From: DAIDKA01 sp036521075
GTDB taxonomy: Bacteria; Pseudomonadota; Gammaproteobacteria; Steroidobacterales; Steroidobacteraceae
Assembly (NCBI GenBank): GCA_036521075.1
Contig: DATDIL010000022.1
Span: forward strand, 15,887-79,886
Length of the DNA: 64,000 nucleotides
Direction of reading: 5' to 3'
The notes beneath the pieces were generated by a model that saw only the letters and a program-made list of their open reading frames with translations, searched no databases and was not told where the DNA came from. The position numbers were made by a program, and so were the translations under genes. This document shows, one piece after another, positions 17,440 through 26,942 of this stretch (positions are counted from its first letter, which is position 1; each line of letters opens with the position of its first letter).

Positions 17440-19344
17440 CCCCGGGCCCGGAACGACCCGGTGCGCCTCATCCGAGGCCGGCTCCACGCGCACGCAGTTG
17501 CGCCCTGAGCGCTTCGCCGCATAGAGCGCGGTGTCGGCACGCGCCAGCATATTTCCCGGATCATCCGTGCCGGCGATCGACAGCGTCAAACCAACGCTGG
17601 TGGTCACGCCGGGATGGCCGGGAATCGCTGCGCGGGTATTGATCGCGGCGACTCTGCGCCGCAGTGCTTCGGCGAAGCGCTTGGCTTCACCCAGGTCCGC
17701 GTCCGGCAATACGATCAGAAACTCCTCGCCGCCCAGACGCCCGAAGAATGCCGGCGGGATCACCGTCTGGCGCACCGCCTCAGCCACCAGCTTCAAGACC
17801 TCATCGCCCGCCGCATGGCCATGCTGATCATTGATGCGCTTGAAGAAGTCGATATCCATGATGAGGATCCCGCACGGAGCGACCTCGGGCCGTTTCAACA
17901 ACTGGTTGAGCATCGCGAGCACCGCACGGCGGTTCGGCGCCTGGGTCAGCTCATCGGTCATCGCCAGGCTTCCCAGCCGGCGCGCGCGGCCGCGGTTCAG
18001 GAGCAGCAGCCAGATGAGTATCGCCCCCAGGGCGACACCCAATGCGATCACCACACCCTGCAGCTGGCGCACCCGGCGGGACTGTTCGAGCGCACTGCCG
18101 GTCGCGGCGTTCTCCCGCAGCAACGCGCGATTCTCCTGCTCGCGTGCGGCAGTGTCGTAGGCGACCTTGAGGATTGCGAAACGCTGGCCCAGCTGATTTG
18201 ACAGCAGTTGCTCCTGCTGCTGCGCCGCTTCGGCCTTGTCTATGTATGCCGCATGCCATTCGCCCAAGGCCGACTCAACCTCGGCCAGCTCGCCATCGGT
18301 GTCGACCAGATCCACCGCGGCGCCCGCGGATATGAACACGCCCCGCGCCTGCTGCAGCGCCAGCACGCTATCGGGAAGGCGTCCGGCAAGGTGCAAGGCT
18401 CGGCCCCTCTCCAGATTGATCTGGGCGCCGAGGCGCGCATCGGGGGTCTCGCTCTGCAGGGCAGCGGCGCGCGCCAGATCGTCCAGCGCACCGCGCGCAT
18501 CGTTGCGTGCGACTTTCACGGCGGCGAGGCCGCGCCATGCATAGGCTTCAACGCGCGGATACTTCAGACCGTGGGCCAGATCCAGCGCCCGCGTAAATGT
18601 CACCTGGGCCTGATCCCACTGGTGCAAGTCCTCATAGGTACGCGCCAGATTGTGCAGCGTGACGGCCTGCTCGCGGAGCATGCCTGCCTCTCGCTGCATG
18701 CGCAGCACATCGGCGTACAGATGCGCAGCCTCGGTGTTGTCCCCCAAGCGGCCGTAGAGCGTCGCGATGCTGTCGCGACAGGACAGCGCGTCGTACTGAC
18801 GGCCCAGACTTTCATACAGGACCTGCGCCCGACGCAGATCCACCAGTCCGTTCGCGTACGCACCCTGCAGTCCCAGCAGGTAGCCACGTGAGTACAGCGC
18901 GGCCGCCAGCTTTTCGTCGTTATGGGCCGCAGTTGCCACCGCCACCGCCTGCGTGAACAGCTGCAGCGCCGGCCCGTTGTCGGCGGCGGTTTCCCGCGTT
19001 TCTCCCTGGCAGATCAGCACCCCGGCGCGCAGGCCCGGATCATGTGCCTGGGGCAACAGGGCAAGCACCTGCCGGGCCTGATCCTCAGCCGCGCTCAGAT
19101 CGCGCTCCGAATCGTAATCACACAGCAGCAGGCGTGTACGGATCTGCAGATCCGGATCCGGAGTGACCTGCAGCGCCGCGAGGGCCGCCTGCGCATCGCG
19201 ATTCAGCGCTTCGGGATCGGTAAAGCCTTCATGCTCGGCGCGCGTGACGAGCTGCTGAATCTGCGGCACAGCCGCATCTATTCCCGATGCGGGCAACAGC
19301 GACACGCCAATCAACAGCAACGCTGCATGTCCTGCGGCTCGCAC
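17404..19344 (-). CDS. Secreted-sensor TPR protein with transmembrane helix and GGDEF domain (diguanylate cyclase)
   Basis: About 646 residues: an N-terminal signal peptide, roughly 390 residues of TPR-like helical repeats predicted to be periplasmic, one transmembrane helix (V-V-I-A-L-G-V-A-L-G-A-I-L-I-W-L), and a cytoplasmic GGDEF domain with an intact G-G-E-E-F active site. The inhibitory I-site R-x-x-D is absent; the equivalent positions are I and A. The enzyme would make cyclic di-GMP in response to a periplasmic signal. I chose the GTG at 19344 because a strong AAGGGAGGT lies about 7 nt upstream; a TTG at 19368 without such a site is less likely. It is convergent with glpK and shares 36 bp with it. 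Confidence 0.88.
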   Translation of the reverse strand: MRAAGHAALLLIGVSLLPASGIDAAVPQIQQLVTRAEHEGFTDPEALNRDAQAALAALQVTPDPDLQIRTRLLLCDYDSERDLSAAEDQARQVLALLPQAHDPGLRAGVLICQGETRETAADNGPALQLFTQAVAVATAAHNDEKLAAALYSRGYLLGLQGAYANGLVDLRRAQVLYESLGRQYDALSCRDSIATLYGRLGDNTEAAHLYADVLRMQREAGMLREQAVTLHNLARTYEDLHQWDQAQVTFTRALDLAHGLKYPRVEAYAWRGLAAVKVARNDARGALDDLARAAALQSETPDARLGAQINLERGRALHLAGRLPDSVLALQQARGVFISAGAAVDLVDTDGELAEVESALGEWHAAYIDKAEAAQQQEQLLSNQLGQRFAILKVAYDTAAREQENRALLRENAATGSALEQSRRVRQLQGVVIALGVALGAILIWLLLLNRGRARRLGSLAMTDELTQAPNRRAVLAMLNQLLKRPEVAPCGILIMDIDFFKRINDQHGHAAGDEVLKLVAEAVRQTVIPPAFFGRLGGEEFLIVLPDADLGEAKRFAEALRRRVAAINTRAAIPGHPGVTTSVGLTLSIAGTDDPGNMLARADTALYAAKRSGRNCVRVEPASDEAHRVVPGPGSLKTAGARDRE

Positions 19345-19544
19345 GCCATGACCTCCCTTCACAGACAATTCCGGAAGCCGCCCATTATCCCGTATCGACG
19401 CTGTCGCGTGCGGCGAATTGGGGCCGAGGTGGCAAGAATCAAACAGCTCGTCGATTATTGTCTAGCCGACGGGATCCCACTTGAACCATGTTCGGCACGA
19501 AACTCATGCGGCCGCCGGGGAGCACGCGGTACGCTCGCGACACG

Positions 19545-20360
19545 ATGACTCCCGAATCAAGACTGCCAACGTTCTATATCCCGCATGGTGGCGGACCGTG
19601 CTTCTTCATGGAGTGGTCCGGCCGCCCGCCCAATCCCTGGGCCCGTCTCGCCGAGTGGCTGCGCCATCTTTCCTCGCTCCTGCCCCACACGCCCCGCGCG
19701 GTATTGGTCATCTCCGGACATTGGGAGGCCGAGCCCGTGGCGGTGAATGTGCAAAGCCGCCCGCCGCTACTGTTTGACTACTATGGCTTTCCCGACCATA
19801 CCTACCGGCTCAAATATCCCGCACCCGGAGATCCGTCGCTGGCCGCCAAGGTCCGCAGTCTCCTGGCCGCATCCGGCATTGCCACGAGCGAGGAACGCGA
19901 GCGTGGCCTGGATCACGGCGTGTTCGTACCGTTTTTGCTGATCTACCCACAGGCCGACATGCCCATCGTGCAACTGTCTTTGAAGCAGGGACTGTCCGCG
20001 CAGGAGCACCTCAGGATCGGCGCGGCGCTGGCGCCCCTGCGCGATCAGGGCGTGCTGATCATCGGCAGCGGCATGAGCTTTCACAACCTGCGCGTGCGGT
20101 CAATGGAAAACGTGCTGATTCCCGGATCCCAGCAATTCGATGACTGGCTGGGAGCGGCGGTGTGCCAAAGCGATATCCCGGCACGCAATGCGGACCTGGC
20201 GAACTGGTCGCAGGCACCGGCCGCACGCTACGCCCATCCGCGCGAAGAACACCTGCTACCGCTGATGGTTGCCGCCGGCGCTGCGGGCGAGGACTTGGGC
20301 GTGCGAGCATTCAATGACGTGATGATGGGCTGGCGTATATCCGGGTTTCGGTTCGGTTAG
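19545..20360 (+). CDS. LigB/DODA-type extradiol ring-cleavage dioxygenase
   Basis: A 271-residue protein of the DODA (4,5-DOPA dioxygenase extradiol)/YgiD group of non-haem iron or zinc enzymes. The metal-binding histidines sit in the expected contexts: I-P-H14-G-G-G, S-G-H59-W-E and a G-M-S-F-H-N block, followed by a C-terminal H-P-R-E-E-H-L-L-P-L segment. The enzyme opens catechol-type rings; the natural substrate in bacteria is often unknown. I placed the start at ATG 19545 to match the family's short N-terminus (R-L-P-T-x-x-I-x-H-G). ATGs at 19488 and 19506 would add non-conserved residues. No ribosome binding site decides between them. The stop is 1 bp from the convergent YdcF-type gene. 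Confidence 0.85.
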   Translation: MTPESRLPTFYIPHGGGPCFFMEWSGRPPNPWARLAEWLRHLSSLLPHTPRAVLVISGHWEAEPVAVNVQSRPPLLFDYYGFPDHTYRLKYPAPGDPSLAAKVRSLLAASGIATSEERERGLDHGVFVPFLLIYPQADMPIVQLSLKQGLSAQEHLRIGAALAPLRDQGVLIIGSGMSFHNLRVRSMENVLIPGSQQFDDWLGAAVCQSDIPARNADLANWSQAPAARYAHPREEHLLPLMVAAGAAGEDLGVRAFNDVMMGWRISGFRFG

Positions 20361-20361
20361 A

Positions 20362-21141
20362 TTATCCGGGTTGCTGGCGTCGCACGTTCAGCGCCACAAG
20401 TATCTCCCGTACGCGCTCGCCAACCAGCTCATAGATGGCCCGGTTGGAGTACATCATCGCATCGGCCGACGGCAGGTAACAGAAAACGTCATAATAGATG
20501 TGGCGCGGCAATACATGGACGGGTGCCGGGGTGACCTGCAGTCCCGTGCCCAGAAATTCCCGCGTCGCGCGCAACATATGGGTGTCGCTGGTCACGAGCA
20601 GGATCGAGTGCACATTGTCAGCGCGCAGTAACAGCGCGGAATTGCGCGCGTTCTCGAAAGTGTCATGCGATTTATAATCCACCCAGCGCGGTCGAACCTG
20701 GAAATCCCGGCTCAGCGACGCCACCATGGTCCGGGTATTTTCACCGATGCTGGTGACCAGAATCGGCAAATGAGTGGTGCGTGACAACCATGCGCCGTAG
20801 TTGACCCGCTCCAGCAACTCAAGCGACGCCGCGAACTGAATACCCGGGTACTCCGGCGCGAATGTACGTTCCCCTACACCACCCAAAATGACGATCGCCT
20901 GGGCGTGTGTGGGTTTTGCCGAATCGAATGCGGGATAGACTTGGGTCAGGCGCGTGAGTTCATCGGCAACCACCTGCATCGACAGCACCCACATCGCCGC
21001 CAGCCCCGCAAGCAAGCAACTCCACCCACTGCGGCGATGATTCAGTGCGATCAGTACGGCGCCCAGTATCGCAAGAATCAATAACCCCATTGGCGGCAGC
21101 AGCAAGGCGCGCGCCAGAGCCTTGAACGTGTAGAAGTGCAT
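20362..21141 (-). CDS. YdcF/ElyC-type DUF218 membrane protein
   Basis: A 259-residue protein with two N-terminal hydrophobic helices (about 12-32 and 38-58) followed by a DUF218 domain. That domain shows the A-I-V-I-L-G-G strand-loop, an S-x-x-T-x-E-N-A block (here S-H-D-T-F-E-N-A-R-N) and a final H-M-x-R-A segment. In E. coli relatives ElyC and SanA affect envelope polysaccharide biogenesis; this domain probably binds an isoprenoid- or nucleotide-linked substrate. The biochemical activity is not established. Start is ATG at 21141. The gene is convergent with the dioxygenase. It is preceded by a remnant of an NTF2-like gene. Confidence 0.8.
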   Translation of the reverse strand: MHFYTFKALARALLLPPMGLLILAILGAVLIALNHRRSGWSCLLAGLAAMWVLSMQVVADELTRLTQVYPAFDSAKPTHAQAIVILGGVGERTFAPEYPGIQFAASLELLERVNYGAWLSRTTHLPILVTSIGENTRTMVASLSRDFQVRPRWVDYKSHDTFENARNSALLLRADNVHSILLVTSDTHMLRATREFLGTGLQVTPAPVHVLPRHIYYDVFCYLPSADAMMYSNRAIYELVGERVREILVALNVRRQQPG

Positions 21142-21189
21142 CTTGCTGCCGATGACCCGTGCGGGCCGTGCGGCTTGGTACCGTCGTTG

Positions 21190-21417
21190 CTATTCTGTTC
21201 GCGTACGATCGACGATCAGCCACTTGCCGTCAATCTTCTTCAGCGGATCCGCGTACCGGCCGATTGCCGAGATATGAATGTTCACGTTGGTGTGCATCAC
21301 CACCATCCACGTCGAGGTATGCCGCGCGGTATTGCTGTCGAGAATGGCGATACGCTCATCACTGTTGCGTCGGTGTTGCGCGCCTTCTCGAGGCGGCTGG
21401 TGATGATGGTGCCCCCT
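21190..21417 (-). pseudogene. Remnant of an NTF2-like (SnoaL-type) protein gene
   Basis: No intact gene fits the 276 bp between the DUF4175 stop and the YdcF-type start. One minus-strand frame, contiguous with and following the DUF4175 stop, reads like the C-terminal half of a SnoaL-like protein: an I-L-D-S-N-T-A-R-H-T-S strand, then G-R-Y-A-D-P-L-K-K-I-D-G-K-W and a final I-V-D-R-T, ending at the TAG 21192-21190. The preceding part of such a domain is missing, and some upstream similarity (G-G-T-I-I-T-S-R-L) lies in a different frame. This looks like a truncated, frameshifted leftover. A short functional peptide is possible but the only in-frame ATG leaves 38 codons. Confidence 0.45.
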
Positions 21418-24400
21418 TCACTGCGCCTTGCTGAGGCGTCGATAGTATTCAGCCACCGCATCCTGGTACCCCTCCGGCACCGGCAGCGACTCGGCGTTGC
21501 GCACGACATCGCGATTGTCGTCGGCAGGATCATGACCCAACTGCAGTTCCAGGCGATCCACGCCGCTTCTCACCTCGGCGAACAGCTGGTCCACGACCTG
21601 CGGGTTGCCGGGAAAGCGGCGCGGATCCAGCCGCTGCATGGAGCGGATCAGTTCATCGACTTGCTGTTTGGCCGCCGGGTCATCAGCCACGGCGCGCCGC
21701 ACGCTCTGCAGGTCCGACAGGCCCTGATCAAAATTCTTTTCACGATCCGCAGGTGTTCCACCGGTGTCGCGTGCCGCAACCGCCCGTGGACCATGCGGGT
21801 TGTTGCCGGTATTCCAGCCACCGTCTATGAACCCTCCGGTCCCGCCGCCCGCGCCGGTGACCTCGCCACCGCGCAACGAGCCATTGCCCGCGTTCAGACC
21901 CTGGCCTTGGTTCTCGCCTTGGCCTCGGGCACGGGCATCGCCGCGCTGGCCGCCATTGTCCATCTGCGCCAGACGGGCGCGGAATCGTTGCACGGCGCTG
22001 AGGGCCTCGTCCGTGGCCGGCCCATTGCCGGACGCCCGCGCGGCCTGGCGCACTGCCTCACCCAGTCGCGCCAATGCATCGGGGATGTCGCTCTCCGAGG
22101 AGTCTGCGGCGGGATTGTAGCCGCGGCGCATGAGATCGGCGCTGCGCTGCAGCCGGGTCTGTACATCGGCCTCATCAAGATTGCTCAATGAATCACGTAA
22201 CTTGGTCGCCGCGTCGCGATTGCCCTTGAGCGCCTCGCGCTCCGCATCGCGCAAGGACTGCTCCAAGCGACCCACGTCATCTGCCAGCTGCTGACGTGCA
22301 TCGATCATGGAGTCCGCAGTCGCCTGCGGGCGACCCGAGCGGCCCGGCCCGATGGGATGAGCGATCATGTCCTGCAACTGCGCCTGCTGCTGCCGTGCGC
22401 GACTGGCCAACTGTGCTGCCTTCTTGCCCAGCTCATCCACCTGACTGGCCGAATCATTGCGCTGCAGGCCGCCCAACGCGGCCATGGCGTCGCGCAACCC
22501 TTCGGCGGCGCGGTGCGCACCCGCGGCATCACGCTGATCCACGGCCCGGCGCATCGACTCCTGCGCCTCGCGCAAGCGGTTCATCGCCTGACGGATGGTG
22601 TTGGTGGCCGCGTCCGCATCGCCCTGGCCAGCCTGTGACCCGGACTTTCCAGATTGCCCAGATTTTCCGGCCTGACCCGATTGGCCGGACTGCCCGCCCG
22701 ATTGAGAGCCGGATTGTCCGTTGCGCGCCAACTGCTCCAACTGGTGCTGCAGTTCCTCAGCCTGTCGACGCAGCATTTCCTGCTGCCAGCGCTCGCTCGC
22801 GGCATCCGCGGCACTGGGATGTTCCTGCGCGAGCGCCTCTTGCTTGCGCGCCAGCTCATCGAGCTTGCGCAGCGCGTCGTCAATCTGCTGGTCGCGCTGC
22901 TGCGCAGGCGAAGCCGATTGGGCCGTCTCGTACTGATTCTTCTGCGTATCCAGCTCCAGATCGGAGAGGCTCGCCAGATCCTGCCCCATGCTGCCACCAC
23001 CCGAGCCGCCGCCCGCACTGCCAAAGGCGACCTGGATCTGGCGGAATGTGGCTTCGGCGCGCAGCAGGTGCTGCAGGGCCTTCTGTTCATCGGGCAGCGC
23101 CGCGCGCCACTGCAGCTGCGCCAGCTTCGTGGCCGCCGGGGTCATGGCCTCGGCGGCCGCGTTCATCTCCTTTTCATAACCACTGAACTGCTCATTGGCG
23201 TCGGTGAGCCCGCGCATTTGCAGACGACCTGTCAGTGACATCGCCTGGCCGTGCAGCGTGGTCTGCACATCGGAGAGAAACTTCGCCTGCTCCGCCTGGC
23301 GCGCGGCCGCGGCGTGACCGTCGGCCTGCGCCCAGGTGCCGGCGATGATCTCTTTCTCGCGACGCGAGATGTCCATCTGCTCGTTGGCCCCGCCGCCGCC
23401 CCCGCCACCGGCCTGCTGGGACTGCGAGAATTCACGCTCGAAGGGCTCGGCCTGCACGAAGACCATTTGCGACCGTGACTGCGCGCGCGCGTCTGCGGCC
23501 TGCGCATAAACACTCACTAGATCACCCGGTACCAGCTTCATGCTCTCCAGACTGATGACTGCCCCGCCGCGCGCCTGCAGTGCTCCGGCGTGCGGCAGCA
23601 GATTGATCCGCTGGTCGGGTCCGCCGTTCACCGAGTAATGCAGCGAGAACTCGCGCAGGCCGAAGTCATCGGCCGCCTGCGCATTGATGCTGACCTCTTC
23701 GATCGGACTGGCGCGGTAGTCACCGCCGGGTTTGGCGATGGCCACCTGCGGGGCGCTGGGTTCGCTGGCCTCGATGAAGTAGTCCTCGCTAATGCGCGTG
23801 GCATGCGCAACGTCCATCGTCGTCAGGTGATAGGCCCCGTCCTTCTCCAGCGGCACGGTGACGCGGTAGGTGTTGCCGGGGCCGGCGAGCAGTGGCAGCT
23901 GATGGCCGTCATCCAGCACCAGCACGCCATGCACCAGCGGCTGATCAGTGAGGATCGAAAGCTCCGCATGCGTGCCCTGCACGGCACGCAGATCACCCCC
24001 GTGCTCCTCAGTGCGATCCGGCAACTGGGTCCAGGCCGGGTAATGGTAGGTCACCTGGATCTGTCGCACCTGCGCGATGTCAGCGACGCGCGCATTGAAG
24101 TGTGCCGACTCGAGCGGTCCTGCCTCCACGTAGTATTCGGCCTGGTCGGGTAAGGCCGACAACAGGTAGCGGAAGCCACCTGTTTGCGGCTGCGGCTGCA
24201 TCATCACCTGCTGCCAGGGGGCATTGCCGATGCGCACATGCAACTGAACGTCCCGTGCCGTCAGGCCCACGAGCCCGGCGGTCACGAGCAGATCAGAATG
24301 GCGCCGCACGGTCGTGTCACCGGGGGCGACGTGCAGTTCGTAAAGGGGTCCGCCGCGTGGCACCGACCACAGCAGCGCCGCACCGTAGCCCATGTAGCCC

Positions 24401-24912
24401 GGACCTGAACGAATCAACCACACCAGCAGGCCCACGCACACCAGTCCGCAACTCGCCAGACCCGCGAGGAGCGTCGTGGATACCAGCGATTCGGGCCGCG
24501 CGCTGTAGGCCACGCGCAGCGTGTCCGCTGCCAGCAGTTCGCCAAAAGCATCGCGACCCGGGCCAGCGCCCGGCGCCGCATCCAGGTCATCGCGCTGCAC
24601 GAAAGTGCGCAGTCGCTCTTGAAACTGCGGAAAGCCGGCTTCGGCCCGATGGATCACGCGCAGCCGGTTCAGGCGCCACAACGGTATCGCCAGTCCCAGC
24701 GCCGCGCCCAGCGCCAATGCCAGCAACAACACCGCACGCGAGCCGTGAACACTGGCGGTGGAGAAGGCGAAATGATTGGCGAAAATCACCAGCAGCGGGG
24801 TCACGCCCAGTGCAATGCCGCAAACGATGGCCGCGCCGCGCGCGACGGCGCCCAGGCGCAGCCGCGTATGCAGGCGCTTGACGTATTCCCGCAGTTCCTC
24901 GCTCGGCTTCAT
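21418..24912 (-). CDS. DUF4175 family large membrane protein
   Basis: A 1164-residue protein, last gene of the MoxR operon. Two or three hydrophobic helices lie in the first 170 residues, followed by beta-rich repeats (about 190-480) that look extracytoplasmic. The rest, to the C-terminus, is a long charged coiled-coil region rich in Gln, Ala, Arg and Asp. It is interrupted by a Gly-rich spacer and by a low-complexity Ser-Gly-Gln-Lys stretch. Proteins of this family recur next to MoxR ATPases and vWA proteins in proteobacteria, and no biochemical role is established. ATG 24912 overlaps the batA stop by 4 nt, which fixes the start; a longer in-frame upstream version would be internal to batA. 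Probably an envelope scaffold or chaperone component. Confidence 0.8.
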   Translation of the reverse strand: MKPSEELREYVKRLHTRLRLGAVARGAAIVCGIALGVTPLLVIFANHFAFSTASVHGSRAVLLLALALGAALGLAIPLWRLNRLRVIHRAEAGFPQFQERLRTFVQRDDLDAAPGAGPGRDAFGELLAADTLRVAYSARPESLVSTTLLAGLASCGLVCVGLLVWLIRSGPGYMGYGAALLWSVPRGGPLYELHVAPGDTTVRRHSDLLVTAGLVGLTARDVQLHVRIGNAPWQQVMMQPQPQTGGFRYLLSALPDQAEYYVEAGPLESAHFNARVADIAQVRQIQVTYHYPAWTQLPDRTEEHGGDLRAVQGTHAELSILTDQPLVHGVLVLDDGHQLPLLAGPGNTYRVTVPLEKDGAYHLTTMDVAHATRISEDYFIEASEPSAPQVAIAKPGGDYRASPIEEVSINAQAADDFGLREFSLHYSVNGGPDQRINLLPHAGALQARGGAVISLESMKLVPGDLVSVYAQAADARAQSRSQMVFVQAEPFEREFSQSQQAGGGGGGGANEQMDISRREKEIIAGTWAQADGHAAAARQAEQAKFLSDVQTTLHGQAMSLTGRLQMRGLTDANEQFSGYEKEMNAAAEAMTPAATKLAQLQWRAALPDEQKALQHLLRAEATFRQIQVAFGSAGGGSGGGSMGQDLASLSDLELDTQKNQYETAQSASPAQQRDQQIDDALRKLDELARKQEALAQEHPSAADAASERWQQEMLRRQAEELQHQLEQLARNGQSGSQSGGQSGQSGQAGKSGQSGKSGSQAGQGDADAATNTIRQAMNRLREAQESMRRAVDQRDAAGAHRAAEGLRDAMAALGGLQRNDSASQVDELGKKAAQLASRARQQQAQLQDMIAHPIGPGRSGRPQATADSMIDARQQLADDVGRLEQSLRDAEREALKGNRDAATKLRDSLSNLDEADVQTRLQRSADLMRRGYNPAADSSESDIPDALARLGEAVRQAARASGNGPATDEALSAVQRFRARLAQMDNGGQRGDARARGQGENQGQGLNAGNGSLRGGEVTGAGGGTGGFIDGGWNTGNNPHGPRAVAARDTGGTPADREKNFDQGLSDLQSVRRAVADDPAAKQQVDELIRSMQRLDPRRFPGNPQVVDQLFAEVRSGVDRLELQLGHDPADDNRDVVRNAESLPVPEGYQDAVAEYYRRLSKAQ
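22631..22727 (-). repeat. Low-complexity Ser-Gly-Gln repeat region inside the DUF4175 gene
   Basis: About 32 codons encode an irregular S-G-Q / S-G-K / S-G-S tandem pattern lying between two coiled-coil blocks. It is likely a flexible linker prone to length variation by slippage. Confidence 0.6.
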
Positions 24913-26942
24913 GAGGATTCCCGCAGCGTGTTGAGGTATCGGCTGGCCAGCAGGGATTCGGCGACCACTGCCACGAGCAGCAGGCACATAGCGTACCACC
25001 ACAGGTTGTGCACCGACTCCTCCCCGAGCGTTGCCGGTGTCGCGGGCACAGCAGTTGTGGCCGCCCCCGCCGGGGCTGTGGGACCCACACTGGTGGCCTG
25101 CCAAAGCTTGAGCTTATCAGTACTCGCCTGGGCGAGATCCGACTCCAGGCGCGAGGCATTGGCGGCCACCAGATCGTGGCGAGAATCGGCCAGCGTGAGG
25201 GCGTAGAACCCGGCGGCCGGCAGGGCCCAGCTGCGTACCTGGGCCGCCTCGTGCAGATCCAGCGGGTGCGTCCCGTCGGGCGCCAGAACGTCGGCGCTGC
25301 CGCGCACGCGCGGGTCCGGTCGCAGGTCAACCGAATCGCCCACGCTCAGGGCGCTGACGCGCGTGGCACGGCCACTCAGGTAGCTCGCGAGGCGGTCCAC
25401 GAACGCGACAAACTGCGGGTGCAGGGGCAGATCGGTGGTCAGCCGGTCGAACCCGGATGCAAACAGCAACACGCGGCCCTTGCCGAGGGACTTCTCCAGC
25501 AGCAGCGGTGTCTGATCGGCAAGTCGCAGCGCGACCTGTGCCTGTGGCGCATCTACCCGGGTGACGTAGAACACCTTGATTCCCAGCCAGCCCGCCAGGG
25601 TACCCGCCGGTGCATAGGCATCGTCCACGGTGGCCACGGATGTGAAACGGCTGTCGTCGCGCGTGAAATCATGAGATCCGAGAATCGGCGCATCAAACAC
25701 CGGAAGGCGCCGCTGTTGGGCAGCCGCCGTGCCCGCGCTGAGCAAGGCGCGCCCCCCCGCCTTCACCCAGGCCGTCACGCGCGCTTCGACCGCCGGCGGC
25801 AGTCCGGCGACATCGGACAGCACGATGAACGCGTAGGTCGACAGGTCGCGGCCGCGCAGCTGCTCCGGGGTGACCTCATCGAGCACCACGGCAGCGTCGG
25901 CTGCGGATTCCAGCGCCGAACGGAAGTACAGTCCGGTCGAGCTGTCCGAGCCCTGGTGCACGAACAATCCGTGGACGCGCTCGCTGCGCTGGATCACGAA
26001 GTCATAGCGGTCATCGGCGCCAAGCCCATCGGCGCTGTCGATCTGGACACTCGCGCGCACCAGGCCATAGGGAATATCCGGGCCGGCAAACACCACCGAG
26101 GCGCGGCCGGCGGCCGGGACCTTGATGCTCTGGCTACCGGCGGGTTTGCCATTGATCAACAAGGTCACCGTGCGCGTGGCGGCGGGCGTACCAAATCCGG
26201 CCACCGTCGCCACGATCCGTGTCTTGGTCGGATCCCAAACCTGCGCGGGAGCCGCAACGCTCTCCACCGTCCAGTTTGGCGACTGCGCCACGCCGACTTC
26301 ATGCAGCACCAGGCTCACCCCCGACGGCAGTCGCAGTTCATTGAAATCCGGTGGCAGGCCGGTGGCCTGCATGTCGCTGAACAGATGCAGCTCGATGGGC
26401 ATGTGCGTGCCCGCCGCGAGCGTGCGTGCCATGCTCGTCAGCAACCCAAAGCTCCCGCGTGCGTCCGTCGCCTTGATGCCACGCAGCGCGGCGCTGAGCA
26501 CCGCGGCATCCTGCACCTGCTCGGTCAGAACATCGGCCCGCGCGCCCAACGCCACCACCTGTGCTTGGGTGTTCAACGGCTTGGCTGCCACGATGGCCAG
26601 CGCCTCGCGCCGCGCATCCTCCAGGCGCGTGCCGACACGCATGCTCAAGGAATCGTCCACCACCAGCACCAGCAGCTTCTCAGGCGCGGTGCCCGGCAGA
26701 TGACCGCGCACATAGGGTTCGGCGAAGGCCGCGGCCACCAGCAACAGCACCGCAATCCGCAGCAGCAGCAGCAGCCAATGGTCGATCCGGCGGCGGCGCG
26801 TGGTACTGCGCAGCTGCGGCTCGAACAGCATGAGCGAACTGAACGGGCGCGGCTGGCTCGCGCTGCGCTTGAGCAGGTGCAGCCACACCGGGACGGCGAG
26901 GGTCAACGCGCCCAGAAGAAATCCCGGTGCCAGCCAGCCCAT
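24909..26942 (-). CDS. BatA/vWA-domain membrane protein of the MoxR operon
   Basis: A 677-residue protein. The N-terminus is the BatA-type double helix: helix 1 at about 5-25, then an R-S-x-S-x-x-R-P-F-S-S-L-x-L-F loop and helix 2 at about 57-77. A vWA domain follows, with a MIDAS D-D-S-L-S motif near residue 100. Later come beta-sandwich-like segments, a GATase-like region around 330-480, and a C-terminal transmembrane helix. vWA domains use a divalent metal to bind a partner protein and are typical clients or adaptors of MoxR ATPases. Its ATG overlaps the DUF58 stop by one base (TGATG), and its own stop overlaps the DUF4175 start, so all three should be co-translated. Confidence 0.85.
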   Translation of the reverse strand: MGWLAPGFLLGALTLAVPVWLHLLKRSASQPRPFSSLMLFEPQLRSTTRRRRIDHWLLLLLRIAVLLLVAAAFAEPYVRGHLPGTAPEKLLVLVVDDSLSMRVGTRLEDARREALAIVAAKPLNTQAQVVALGARADVLTEQVQDAAVLSAALRGIKATDARGSFGLLTSMARTLAAGTHMPIELHLFSDMQATGLPPDFNELRLPSGVSLVLHEVGVAQSPNWTVESVAAPAQVWDPTKTRIVATVAGFGTPAATRTVTLLINGKPAGSQSIKVPAAGRASVVFAGPDIPYGLVRASVQIDSADGLGADDRYDFVIQRSERVHGLFVHQGSDSSTGLYFRSALESAADAAVVLDEVTPEQLRGRDLSTYAFIVLSDVAGLPPAVEARVTAWVKAGGRALLSAGTAAAQQRRLPVFDAPILGSHDFTRDDSRFTSVATVDDAYAPAGTLAGWLGIKVFYVTRVDAPQAQVALRLADQTPLLLEKSLGKGRVLLFASGFDRLTTDLPLHPQFVAFVDRLASYLSGRATRVSALSVGDSVDLRPDPRVRGSADVLAPDGTHPLDLHEAAQVRSWALPAAGFYALTLADSRHDLVAANASRLESDLAQASTDKLKLWQATSVGPTAPAGAATTAVPATPATLGEESVHNLWWYAMCLLLVAVVAESLLASRYLNTLRESS

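Noticed and set aside
22631..22727. Repeated DNA in the DUF4175 gene as a CRISPR array
   Set aside because: The repeats are short, irregular, in frame and encode a Ser-Gly-Gln linker; there are no spacers or cas genes.
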